NCBI GenBank assembly: GCA_038230595.1
Contig: JBBRMY010000100.1
Location: forward strand, 1 to 9,814
DNA: 9,814 bases
Direction of reading: 5' to 3'
Source of the DNA: JBBRMY01 sp038230595
GTDB lineage: Bacteria; Bacteroidota; Ignavibacteria; Tepidaquicellales; Tepidaquicellaceae
Below the pieces are notes generated by a model, which was given only the letters and a program-made list of their open reading frames with translations, searched no databases and was not told the origin of the DNA. Positions 1 to 5,942 of the stretch are shown one piece after another. The position numbers and the translations under genes are program-made. Within the stretch, counting starts at the first letter, position 1. The number at the start of each line of letters is the position of its first letter.

Positions 1-999
1 GCAAATGTAAAAAGCATTTATAAAACAACTGACAATGGATTGAACTGGACTGTTTCATCCGCCGGACTTGTATCCGGATTTTCAACTTACTGCATGATGA
101 AGAAAGATTCAGTTATTTATGCAGGAGGAGATGACGGAGTCTATTATTCAACCAATAACGGTACAAGTTGGCAGGTTACATCTCCGCAGCTTTATAGTAA
201 AAATGTAATAGCTCTATGTTACATCGGCAACCGGCTGATCGCAAGTATTGCTCCAAAAGGCTCTATCCAGGAAGGAATTTATATCAGCAGTAATAGTGGT
301 GCAAACTGGTTTAGATCCAGTACTGGGCTTGATTCCTTTGCAACTTTATATGGTGTAACAGTTCATAGAAATAATTTACTTTTTGCCAGTTCCACCGATG
401 CAAAAATTTATAAAAGCACTAATCAGGGAACCACCTGGCTGCATGTCAGCACTAACGGAGTTATAGATCCATTTTACAATCCTATCTATGCAATTTCTTC
501 TTTCAATCTTTCATTAGTAGTCGGCTGTAATAATGGTATCTACATGAGTACAAATGCCGGTGTTAACTGGTTTAATTTTAGCTTTGGGATACCTCCCGGC
601 ACGCAGTTCCAGAAAAATCAGATAATCCAGTGCGGACCTTATATTTTTGCTTTGGCAAATAACGGAACGTATAGAATACCTAGTGGTGTTATCGGAATTC
701 ATCAAATCTCATCTGTAGTACCGGAAAAGTATGAACTGAAACAAAATTATCCTAACCCATTCAATCCGACAACTAAAATAAATTTCACAATACCTAAAAG
801 CTCATTCGCAGAACTGAAAGTTTATGATATTAACGGCAGGGAATTGAAAGATCTGTTTAAAGGAAATATTTCTGCTGGAGTTTACTCAGTGGACTTTGAT
901 GGTAGTAATTTATCTACCGGAATTTATTTTTATACACTTAAAATTTCATCTGCATCCGACCATCAGATCTTCACCAAAAAAATGCTGTTGGTTAAATAG
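1..999 (+). CDS. Secreted Asp-box/BNR-repeat protein with T9SS type A sorting domain (5' partial)
   Basis: The reading frame is open to the left edge, so the true start lies outside; 332 residues are visible. Five short repeats with the pattern I/V-Y-x-S/T-T/S-x-x-G-x-x-W start near residues 6, 47, 93, 136 and 180, about 41-46 residues apart. They resemble the Asp-box/BNR motif of sialidase-like and photosystem-stability-factor-like beta-propellers. Residues 241-332 are a typical T9SS type A sorting domain: the KQNYPNPFNPTT motif, a VYDINGRELK strand, a GxYxxxFDGSNLSTGIYFY segment and a terminal KKMLLVK. By family knowledge this tail directs passage across the outer membrane and is removed or anchored at the surface. 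The substrate or role is unknown, since Asp-box propellers occur in many proteins and no catalytic residues can be assigned here. It converges on the porin gene with a 2-base gap. Confidence 0.9.
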   Translation, partial: ANVKSIYKTTDNGLNWTVSSAGLVSGFSTYCMMKKDSVIYAGGDDGVYYSTNNGTSWQVTSPQLYSKNVIALCYIGNRLIASIAPKGSIQEGIYISSNSGANWFRSSTGLDSFATLYGVTVHRNNLLFASSTDAKIYKSTNQGTTWLHVSTNGVIDPFYNPIYAISSFNLSLVVGCNNGIYMSTNAGVNWFNFSFGIPPGTQFQKNQIIQCGPYIFALANNGTYRIPSGVIGIHQISSVVPEKYELKQNYPNPFNPTTKINFTIPKSSFAELKVYDINGRELKDLFKGNISAGVYSVDFDGSNLSTGIYFYTLKISSASDHQIFTKKMLLVK

Positions 1000-1001
1000 T
1001 A

Positions 1002-2126
1002 TCAAAACCCAACCCCCATCGACAAACAGCCATCAACTCTGTAATTTCTCCCATCAGAAAAAATATTCAGATTTTTCATTGTCTTTAAATATCTTCCTTC
1101 AATTCTGAAATATGCATCATCCATTGGCTTATACTCAAATCCTAATGAAGGACCGAAGAGCTGCAAGCCTGTACTTTCACCCAGCGAATTAACATATACT
1201 CCGGACATTACTCCGTCAATATCAGTTAAATATTCTCCGCGAAGAGCAATGGCATACTTAGGCGTAATATTATACTGAGAAGTAACAAATCCACCGAACA
1301 TCAAACCCATTTTAGTATTGTCATCAACTTTTGATCTTTGCTGCATACAGAAGTCATTATTAACAACAAATATCCAGTTTGGACCCAAGCTTCCTCTTAT
1401 GATAAAATTATTATAAAGTCTTAGGTTTTGATTTCCAAGGTCGGAAGATTCATTCCCGCCTATATTATTATAAACTATTTCAATATTTCTAAAGAGCTTG
1501 TAAGACAGAGATAACCCGATAGACTTATTTTTATTATTGTCATTAATAACATTGTATCCATTCAGTAAATATGCTGCGCCGGTAAATCTTTTTGATGAAT
1601 AAGTTACAGATACTCCTGCTTGTGTAGATGGTTCATAGAAAGAAACTAGAGCGTTGGCGGAGAAAGTATTTTCACCCGGGCGAATTCCTTCTGATCCGAT
1701 ATGAGTTATGAAATATCCTGCATCTATCCAGATATTTTTTGCCGGAGCAAATCCAATGTTTGCTTCCTGAATATACTTGCTCTCTGAAGGCCATAAAAGA
1801 TCAGGAATGTCGCCGTACTGTAATGTTAGATTACCGCGTACATTTTCTTTAAAATATTTAACTGTGATCATAGCAATATTCAGCCTGAACTCATCTCTTT
1901 TACCTGAAACACCGGGAAATCTTTCCAGTGAATGATCCAGATCGTTATCGTGTGTATAGTATGTATCGACATAACCTCCATAAGTAACGGGTGGATTAAC
2001 CTCAACCGGATTTGAAGTTTTAATGGAATCCTTCAAATGAACTAAAGTATCCTGTGAATAACCGTCAATAAAAAGAATACAAATTAACAGAAGAGTAAGA
2101 AAAATAGTGAGTATGTTTTTTTGCAT
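1002..2126 (-). CDS. Outer-membrane beta-barrel porin, BBP2/OmpL-like
   Basis: This encodes a 374-residue exported protein. The chosen ATG at 2126 begins a signal peptide (MQKNILTIFLTLLLICILFI, then DGYSQ). The frame stays open upstream to a GTG at 2198, but that extension lies inside a palindromic repeat and would bury the signal peptide. After the signal come alternating amphipathic strands: GGYVDTYYTHDNDLD at about residue 70 of the extended frame, then a segment ending LQYGDIPDLLW, then an IDAGYFITHIGSEG strand. The chain ends in a terminal Phe (SMGVGF), as is usual for outer-membrane barrels. The pattern fits the BBP2/OmpL-like porin family. It probably lets small solutes cross the outer membrane. 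It lies 154 bases downstream of the ammonium channel gene on the same strand, so a role in ammonium entry is possible but unproven. No good Shine-Dalgarno lies at normal spacing; a GGAGG occurs too far upstream, inside the repeat. Confidence 0.82.
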   Translation of the reverse strand: MQKNILTIFLTLLLICILFIDGYSQDTLVHLKDSIKTSNPVEVNPPVTYGGYVDTYYTHDNDLDHSLERFPGVSGKRDEFRLNIAMITVKYFKENVRGNLTLQYGDIPDLLWPSESKYIQEANIGFAPAKNIWIDAGYFITHIGSEGIRPGENTFSANALVSFYEPSTQAGVSVTYSSKRFTGAAYLLNGYNVINDNNKNKSIGLSLSYKLFRNIEIVYNNIGGNESSDLGNQNLRLYNNFIIRGSLGPNWIFVVNNDFCMQQRSKVDDNTKMGLMFGGFVTSQYNITPKYAIALRGEYLTDIDGVMSGVYVNSLGESTGLQLFGPSLGFEYKPMDDAYFRIEGRYLKTMKNLNIFSDGRNYRVDGCLSMGVGF

Positions 2127-2149
2127 ATATGAGAATTGATTAAAAAATA

Positions 2150-2222
2150 TTCCCCCTCCTTTTTCAAGGCTGTCGCGGAGCGACGGAAGCATTACCACTT
2201 CAGAAGGGGTAAGGGGTGGTTA
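2150..2222. repeat. Palindromic interspersed element between amt and porin genes
   Basis: This is a GC-richer patch in the gap between the two minus-strand genes. Read on the minus strand it has an ACCAC/GTGGT arm pair enclosing CCCTTACCCCTTCTGAA, then GTCG-CTCCG-CGAC, then AAGGAGGGGG, which can pair back with an upstream ACCCCTT. In one minus-strand frame it stays open and would add residues such as PSLRDSLEKGGG to the front of the porin. The composition and nested arms look like a mobile or interspersed palindrome rather than coding sequence. Only one copy is in the window, so its repeat nature is inferred. Confidence 0.5.
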
Positions 2223-2280
2223 TTCACACCTCAGTGTTTTTAAAATATGTAGTGAAGTGATGTTCTCATCTCCAGTTTCC

Positions 2281-3510
2281 TCACAAATAAGCTGTTTCCC
2301 CATGCAAAGTCTCATCAAGTCCCAATTGCTCTTCTTCAATAGTCGTTTTCACCGGAGTAAACTTATTTATCAATGAAAGCATTAGATAAGTAAACCCAAA
2401 TGCATAGATCGAACTTAGTATTATTGCGCCTAACTGAACAATGAAAAACTTTGAACCTCCGTGAATAAGACCATTGCTTCCCGAAGCATTCACAGCGACT
2501 GTTCCAAAGATACCAAGCAAAATTACTCCGATCATTCCGCCTACACCGTGCACGCCCCATACATCAAGCGCATCATCCCAACCCAGTTTATTTTTCAAAT
2601 GAACAGCAAAATAACAGACAACCCCGGCAGCTATGCCAATGATCACTGCAGAATTTGTAGAAACATATCCTGCTGCAGGAGTGATAGTTGCAAGACCTGC
2701 AACAGCACCAGTTAGCAATCCAACGAACTTTGGCTTTTTGGTGATCTTCCAGTCTAAGAAAAGCCAGACCATTGCAGCAAAAGAAGCAGCGACATCAGTA
2801 TTTAAAAAAGCAAGAGCCGTTACAGGATCAACTGCGAATTCACTTCCTGCATTGAAACCATACCATCCGAACCATAGAAGCCCGGTACCAAGAGCAATAA
2901 GTGGAATAGAATGAAGTCCTTTATCTTCTGCACGCCTTTTGCCAACATAAAGAACTGAGGCAAGCGCAGCCATACCTGCGATATTATGTACAACTATACC
3001 GCCTGCAAAATCTTTCACGCCCCATTCAGCTAAAATTCCACCGCCCCATATCATGTGAACAAATGGAAAATAAACAAAGAGAAGCCAGACAACCAGAAAT
3101 ATAATATATGCTTTAAATTTTATTCGGTTTGCAAATGCCCCTGTTATCAATGCAGGAGTTATTATAGCGAACATCATCTGATATGCAATAAAAACAAATA
3201 AAGGTATTGAAGGATTTAAAGGTGAAGGAGTATTTAGGTCAATATGACTTAAGAAGGCAAGCTTAAAGTTTCCTATAAATCCAAAAAGATCAGTGCCTGC
3301 TTTCATATCACCGCTGAAGCACATTGAATAACCAACAAGCCACCAGAGAACAGTAGTCACGCCCATTGAAACGAAGCTTTGCATCATCATTGCGAGAACG
3401 TTCTTTCTGCCAACCAGACCGCCGTAAAAAAATGCCAGCCCCGGAGTCATAAGCATAACCAGGCTTGTAGCCAGCAGCATAAAACCTGTATTTCCTGTAT
3501 CGAAGGTCAT
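2281..3510 (-). CDS. amt: Ammonium channel/transporter Amt
   Basis: This is a 409-residue inner-membrane protein of full length for the Amt/MEP/Rh family, with about 11 hydrophobic segments. It moves ammonium or ammonia across the cytoplasmic membrane. Key residues equivalent to E. coli AmtB are present: F114 and W219-region aromatics (W216, F219 in GWYGFNAGS), W155 in MIWGGG, D167 and H175 in DFAGGIVVHN, and H321 in DVWGVHGVGG, giving the twin-histidine pore. There is no cleavable signal peptide, unlike E. coli AmtB but like many Amt proteins. The start is supported by AAGGA seven bases before the ATG. No PII (glnB/glnK) gene, the usual partner, is seen nearby; instead a porin gene follows. 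The C-terminal cytoplasmic tail is about 30 residues and acidic in the middle (TIEEEQLGLDE). Nitrogen-dependent regulation is expected from the family, but no operator is recognised. Confidence 0.97.
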   Translation of the reverse strand: MTFDTGNTGFMLLATSLVMLMTPGLAFFYGGLVGRKNVLAMMMQSFVSMGVTTVLWWLVGYSMCFSGDMKAGTDLFGFIGNFKLAFLSHIDLNTPSPLNPSIPLFVFIAYQMMFAIITPALITGAFANRIKFKAYIIFLVVWLLFVYFPFVHMIWGGGILAEWGVKDFAGGIVVHNIAGMAALASVLYVGKRRAEDKGLHSIPLIALGTGLLWFGWYGFNAGSEFAVDPVTALAFLNTDVAASFAAMVWLFLDWKITKKPKFVGLLTGAVAGLATITPAAGYVSTNSAVIIGIAAGVVCYFAVHLKNKLGWDDALDVWGVHGVGGMIGVILLGIFGTVAVNASGSNGLIHGGSKFFIVQLGAIILSSIYAFGFTYLMLSLINKFTPVKTTIEEEQLGLDETLHGETAYL

Positions 3511-3517
3511 AATGAGA

Positions 3518-3522
3518 TCCTT
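3518..3522 (-). promoter_or_regulatory. Shine-Dalgarno of amt
   Basis: On the minus strand AAGGA lies seven bases before the amt ATG. It is the only gene in the window with a clear ribosome binding site at normal spacing, and it fixes the start at 3510. Confidence 0.7.
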
Positions 3523-3606
3523 TTTAATTTTAGGAAAATATTGAAATGATGAAGAACAAAAAAACTCATTTAATATAAGTAAAATAAAATTGTCATTAGA
3601 TGCTCT

Positions 3607-3719
3607 AAAATCCTGTCATCCCCAAAACATGTTATCCCTTATCCTGTCATCCTTCCAATCCTGATCTCCCTCTACTTCTTTCATCCTTTCGAAAGCAGGA
3701 CAACCTCACCCCTCAACTT
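3607..3719. repeat. Degenerate GTCATCC-headed units, with one decayed hairpin copy
   Basis: There is no gene here. CCTGTCATCC occurs at 3613-3622 and 3644-3653, with the looser GTTATCC at 3631 and TCATCC at 3681. The segment 3681-3705 (TCATCCTTTCGAAAGCAGGA, then CAACC) looks like a decayed copy of the GAAA-loop hairpin seen intact at 3720 and 5718, with its stem broken. The stretch therefore appears to be eroded repeat debris leading into the intact copy. Confidence 0.5.
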
Positions 3720-3765
3720 GTCATCCCAGCGAAAGCTGGGATCCCGAACTTCGCGAATGCGCGAA
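3720..3765. repeat. GTCAT hairpin repeat, copy A
   Basis: The GTC head is followed by a perfect 8-bp stem (ATCCCAGC / GCTGGGAT, 3723-3730 with 3735-3742) closed by a GAAA loop. A CCGAAC linker and a second 6-bp hairpin (TTCGCG-AATG-CGCGAA, 3750-3765) follow. It is the same two-hairpin plan as copies at 4101 and 5718, but with different stem sequences that still pair. Confidence 0.8.
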
Positions 3766-3788
3766 AAATTATTATCACGTATCCCTCC

Positions 3789-3812
3789 GCCGTTGGTGTT
3801 TTCACCAACGGC
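3789..3812. repeat. GTTGGTG hairpin following repeat copy A
   Basis: A perfect 10-bp inverted repeat, GCCGTTGGTG and CACCAACGGC, with a TTTT loop. A related inverted repeat, TGTTGGTG/CACCAACA, follows copy B at 4184-4222, so this hairpin is probably a module of a larger composite repeat rather than a terminator. There is no T-tract directly after either arm. Confidence 0.6.
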
Positions 3813-3835
3813 CATCATAAATAATATTAAAGCAA

Positions 3836-3869
3836 AAAAGCCTGAAAGAATAATTTCTTTCAGGCTTTT
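3836..3869 (-). terminator. Rho-independent terminator of the tRNA transcript
   Basis: A perfect 15-bp stem (3836-3850 with 3855-3869, core GCCTGAAAGAA) has a 4-base loop. On the minus strand the stem runs out into a T-rich tract (TTTTTTGC). It begins 5 bases beyond the tRNA 3' end, so it most likely ends tRNA transcription. The plus-strand side has only TTTT, so it is weaker in that direction. Confidence 0.8.
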
Positions 3870-3874
3870 AAGTG

Positions 3875-3948
3875 TACCGGGAGAGGGACTTGAACCCCCG
3901 ACCTACGGATTATGATTCCGACGCTCTAACCGGCTGAGCTACCCCGGC
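3875..3948 (-). tRNA. tRNA with CAT anticodon (elongator Met, or Ile2)
   Basis: This is a 74-nt cloverleaf on the minus strand. The acceptor GCCGGGG pairs with TCCCGGT (G1-U72 and G7-U66 wobbles), with discriminator A. The D arm is GCTC/GAGC, and the T arm is GGGGG-TTCAAGT-CCCTC. The anticodon loop is ATCATAA, giving anticodon CAT at about 3913-3915. The anticodon stem has a U-U mismatch at 27-43 and lacks the three consecutive G-C pairs of initiator tRNA, and position 1 is paired, so it is not tRNA-fMet. Elongator Met is more likely; Ile2 with lysidine at C34 cannot be excluded by eye. CCA is not encoded (CAC follows the discriminator), so it must be added by the CCA enzyme. Confidence 0.92.
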
Positions 3949-3965
3949 ATTTTTTACTGCAATTA

Positions 3966-3973
3966 CAAATTTA
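3966..3973 (-). promoter_or_regulatory. Possible Bacteroidota-type -7 element for the tRNA
   Basis: The minus strand reads TAAATTTG, matching the TAnnTTTG -7 consensus of Bacteroidota primary sigma factors, 17 bases before the tRNA 5' end. No convincing TTTG -33 element lies at the right distance, so the call is tentative. Confidence 0.35.
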
Positions 3974-4027
3974 ACGATTTTCAGTTAAAAATGGTAGGGG
4001 ATAAATAGGACGATTTGTAAGGATTTT

Positions 4028-4100
4028 ATCATTTCTCACTTTACAGTATTCTGTCAACCTCACTTGAAAATATTTTGTCATCCTCCTTTTATAATATCCT
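4028..4100. repeat. Degenerate 24-base tandem units (GTCAxCCT...)
   Basis: GTCA recurs at 4053, 4077 and 4101, exactly 24 bases apart, with similar text between (CCTCACTTGAAAATATTTT and CCTCCTTTTATAATATCCT). A weaker unit begins at 4028. The third GTCA is the head of hairpin copy B, so the array looks like repeated heads of that element. There are no identical spacers or repeats, so it is not a CRISPR. Confidence 0.55.
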
Positions 4101-4149
4101 GTCATCCCGCACTTGATGCGGGATCCCAAACTTCTGCAAAGTAGCGGAA
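4101..4149. repeat. GTCAT hairpin repeat, copy B
   Basis: The GTC head is followed by an 8-bp stem (ATCCCGCA 4104-4111 / TGCGGGAT 4117-4124) with loop CTTGA. Then comes CCCAAACTT and a second small hairpin CTGC-AAA-GTAG (4134-4144), ending CGGAA. It shares its head and tail with copies A and D, but its stem bases are different and compensated. Confidence 0.8.
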
Positions 4150-4183
4150 TAAAACATCTCCCAATTTACACCCTTCAAATGGC

Positions 4184-4222
4184 TGTTGGTGCCGTTCCAA
4201 AAATCTGAATTAAACACCAACA
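4184..4222. repeat. TGTTGGTG/CACCAACA inverted repeat following copy B
   Basis: Arms of 8 bases (4184-4191 and 4215-4222) surround a 23-base spacer. The arms closely match the hairpin at 3789-3812 that follows copy A at a similar distance. The rest of the gap to 4333 is AT-rich and holds a 7-base inverted repeat ATACATT/AATGTAT (4261-4288) of unknown meaning; I see no further gene there. Confidence 0.5.
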
Positions 4223-4333
4223 TCGGCAAAATTAAATCACTAGTGGCAGTAGAAGAATCCATACATTATGCTTGATAAATCAATGTATCTTATGGCTTTA
4301 AATGTGTATTATTGTAAATCCAAACCATTTATC

Positions 4334-5590
4334 ATGAGAAAATCATTTTCAGCCTTAGCTATCCTGTCAATTGCTGTAATCTTTTTCCTCTCATTCAGCT
4401 ATACTGATAATCCCCTTAATCAAACCCAATCTATTGATGTAAACGGAAAAGTTATGGATCATTATGGGAATGGAATAGCAGGAGTTTCTGCCATAATAGG
4501 AAATCAGATCACATCAACTGTTTATGACGGCAGCTTTACAATAAAAAATGTATCCAGACCTTATGACCTGAAATTGCTGCAGGAGACAGGACCTCTTAAA
4601 CTTGGATTTGTCTATGAAGGACTGACGACAGAAACTCCGCAAGCAAATTTTAATCTCGAAGGAGGTAAATATAATTCTACTGAATTATCTGTTACTTTAC
4701 CTGGACTAAAACAAGATCAAAGGGTTTATCTGGCTTTTACAGATGGCATGTATGTGGAATGTATAGGAGGGTGGGGTGGATCTTTTTATGATATTCATGT
4801 AATATGGCCCGGAACAGATCCGACTATCAACGGAAAAGTTGTAGTCCTTATTTATAATTTTGGAGAGAATAATACTTCTTCAACCTATGAGAATTATGGA
4901 GAGAAGGATATTACATTGAGAAACGGAATAAATGATACAATTGCTTTTGCACCTTATGATCTGGTTTTAGATCCGGGGGAGGAAAATATTTCAGGTACAA
5001 TTGTAAATCCCATTTCATACACTAATCTGAATTCACAATTGAAGCTGTCATTTAAATCAGGCGGAAATTTTTATCCGGATGCATCTAGTATGTCAAGTGA
5101 GGGGGGTTTTACCTTTAATATAAATGTTCCTACAGGACTTCCATCACCTGTACGATTTGCGATATATGGTTTTGCTGCAACTGAAAATTATAAAATATAC
5201 ACTAATAATGGATTAGAAGTTTTCCCGGGCACATTGGAAAATGTTTTGCAAATTCCTGAACCCATTTTGCTCGAAACTCCGGAAAATAATGCCTCAATGA
5301 TAGACACGACTTCGGACTTTACTTTTTCAGCAAGCTCGGAAGGAGTTAATGCAGTATTATTTGCTACAAAAAATATTATGCTATATGTAATTACTCAATC
5401 AACAAATATTAGAATACCAAACTTCAGTTATTATGGTTTAGACCTTCCGGCCGATGATTACACATGGTTTGTTCAAAAGCATATTGGACTCAGAACCACA
5501 GATGAGTTTGTATCAACAGCATTATGGAATAATAACAACTGGACGGGATTGGGTAGGAGTGAGACAAGGATGTTTAAGATGAAACCGTAA
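4334..5590 (+). CDS. Secreted protein of unknown function with carboxypeptidase-regulatory-like N-terminal domain
   Basis: The 418-residue protein starts at the ATG at 4334, which begins a signal peptide (MRKSFSALAILSIAVIFFLS). The frame is open back to an ATG at 4268, but that would place 22 polar residues before the signal. Residues about 36-85 (VNGKVMDHYGNGIAGVSAII, then DGSFTIKNV) look like a CarboxypepD_reg/SpaA-type beta-sandwich, common as a stalk in exported Bacteroidota proteins. The middle is beta-rich with an aromatic patch (GGWGGSFYDIHVIWPG). Residues about 305-418 have an Fn3-like look (PILLETPENNASMIDTTSDF) and finish in a tail with VQKHIGLRTTDEFVSTAL, NNNNWTGLGRS and MKP. There is no T9SS sorting domain and no lipobox, so the protein is probably periplasmic or exported by another route. 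Two remnants of the same tail lie downstream at 7461 and 7715. I do not recognise a function. Confidence 0.82.
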   Translation: MRKSFSALAILSIAVIFFLSFSYTDNPLNQTQSIDVNGKVMDHYGNGIAGVSAIIGNQITSTVYDGSFTIKNVSRPYDLKLLQETGPLKLGFVYEGLTTETPQANFNLEGGKYNSTELSVTLPGLKQDQRVYLAFTDGMYVECIGGWGGSFYDIHVIWPGTDPTINGKVVVLIYNFGENNTSSTYENYGEKDITLRNGINDTIAFAPYDLVLDPGEENISGTIVNPISYTNLNSQLKLSFKSGGNFYPDASSMSSEGGFTFNINVPTGLPSPVRFAIYGFAATENYKIYTNNGLEVFPGTLENVLQIPEPILLETPENNASMIDTTSDFTFSASSEGVNAVLFATKNIMLYVITQSTNIRIPNFSYYGLDLPADDYTWFVQKHIGLRTTDEFVSTALWNNNNWTGLGRSETRMFKMKP

Positions 5591-5629
5591 GAATTGTATA
5601 TTCTCTCCTTATATACTGAATCTAAGGTT

Positions 5630-5706
5630 GGATTCCTGGAATGCTTTTATCAGAGCCCTTCATGGAATGTTCTTATCCAGGAATCCCAAACTTCTGCGAA
5701 GCAGCG
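5630..5706. repeat. GTCAT-family hairpin repeat, copy C (long-loop variant)
   Basis: The first stem is GGATTCCTGGA/TCCAGGAATCC, with a 35-base loop in place of the usual 4-5 bases. The conserved tail CCCAAACTTCTGCGAAGCAG follows, including the CTGC-GAA-GCAG mini-hairpin (5694-5704). The usual GTC head is absent. Confidence 0.65.
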
Positions 5707-5717
5707 ATATTGGTTTT

Positions 5718-5765
5718 GTCATTCCTGCGAAAGCAGGAATCCCGAAATTCTGCGAAGCAGCGGAA
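5718..5765. repeat. GTCAT hairpin repeat, copy D
   Basis: The GTC head is followed by ATTCCTGC (5721-5728), a GAAA loop and GCAGGAAT (5733-5740). Then CCCGAAATT leads to a CTGC-GAA-GCAG hairpin (5750-5760), ending CGGAA. It lies in direct tandem with copy C, 11 bases after it. Confidence 0.82.
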
Positions 5766-5898
5766 GAACATTTTCAGAATCCAACCTCATTCACCTGCAT
5801 GATTTTAGCGGGCGTCAAGAGTCCTTTGTAGTTTGCGGTCTTCCACCCATCCTCCCGTATGCAATACAATTTATAATAAAACTATGATATATATTCTT

Positions 5899-5906
5899 TA
5901 AATTTG
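5899..5906 (+). promoter_or_regulatory. Possible -7 element for the deaminase gene
   Basis: TAAATTTG matches the TAnnTTTG consensus and lies 36 bases before the deaminase ATG, allowing a leader of roughly 30 bases. No matching -33 TTTG is visible at the right spacing, so confidence is low. Confidence 0.35.
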
Positions 5907-5942
5907 TGTATCCAATGCATTTCCCTAAACTACTATTATCTA

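Larger units (their letters stand above)
5625..5787. repeat. Composite element bounded by 11-bp inverted repeats
   Basis: AGGTTGGATTC (5625-5635) is exactly reversed by GAATCCAACCT (5777-5787). A second perfect 11-bp pair is nested inside: GGATTCCTGGA (5630-5640) and TCCAGGAATCC (5676-5686). The element contains repeat copies C and D in tandem. It carries no credible gene; short frames through it are repeat-derived. The remaining sequence to 5942 is plain AT-rich leader for the next gene. The arrangement resembles a non-autonomous mobile element, but no target-site duplication was identified. Confidence 0.55.

Noticed and set aside
514..705. Minus-strand frame inside the T9SS protein gene
   Set aside because: It is a shadow of the plus-strand coding frame, with no independent start signal or recognisable features.
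2461..2914. Plus-strand frames opposite amt
   Set aside because: They are antisense shadows of the conserved Amt pore region.
3789..3812. Terminator at the GTTGGTG hairpin
   Set aside because: The hairpin is perfect but has no T-tract after either arm, and a related form recurs after copy B, so it was listed as a repeat module.
3718..3915. Open frame of 65 codons ending in PGEGLEPPTYGL
   Set aside because: It reads through hairpin copy A, the terminator and the antisense of the tRNA; the GLEPPTYG ending is the known antisense translation of a tRNA T arm.
4028..4124. CRISPR array from regularly spaced GTCA units
   Set aside because: Units are short, degenerate and contiguous without distinct spacers; no cas genes are visible.
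5594..5887. Two overlapping short plus-strand frames (97 and 67 codons)
   Set aside because: Both lie within the repeat copies C and D, have no signal or domain, and translate repeat text such as SRNP and CEAAEE.
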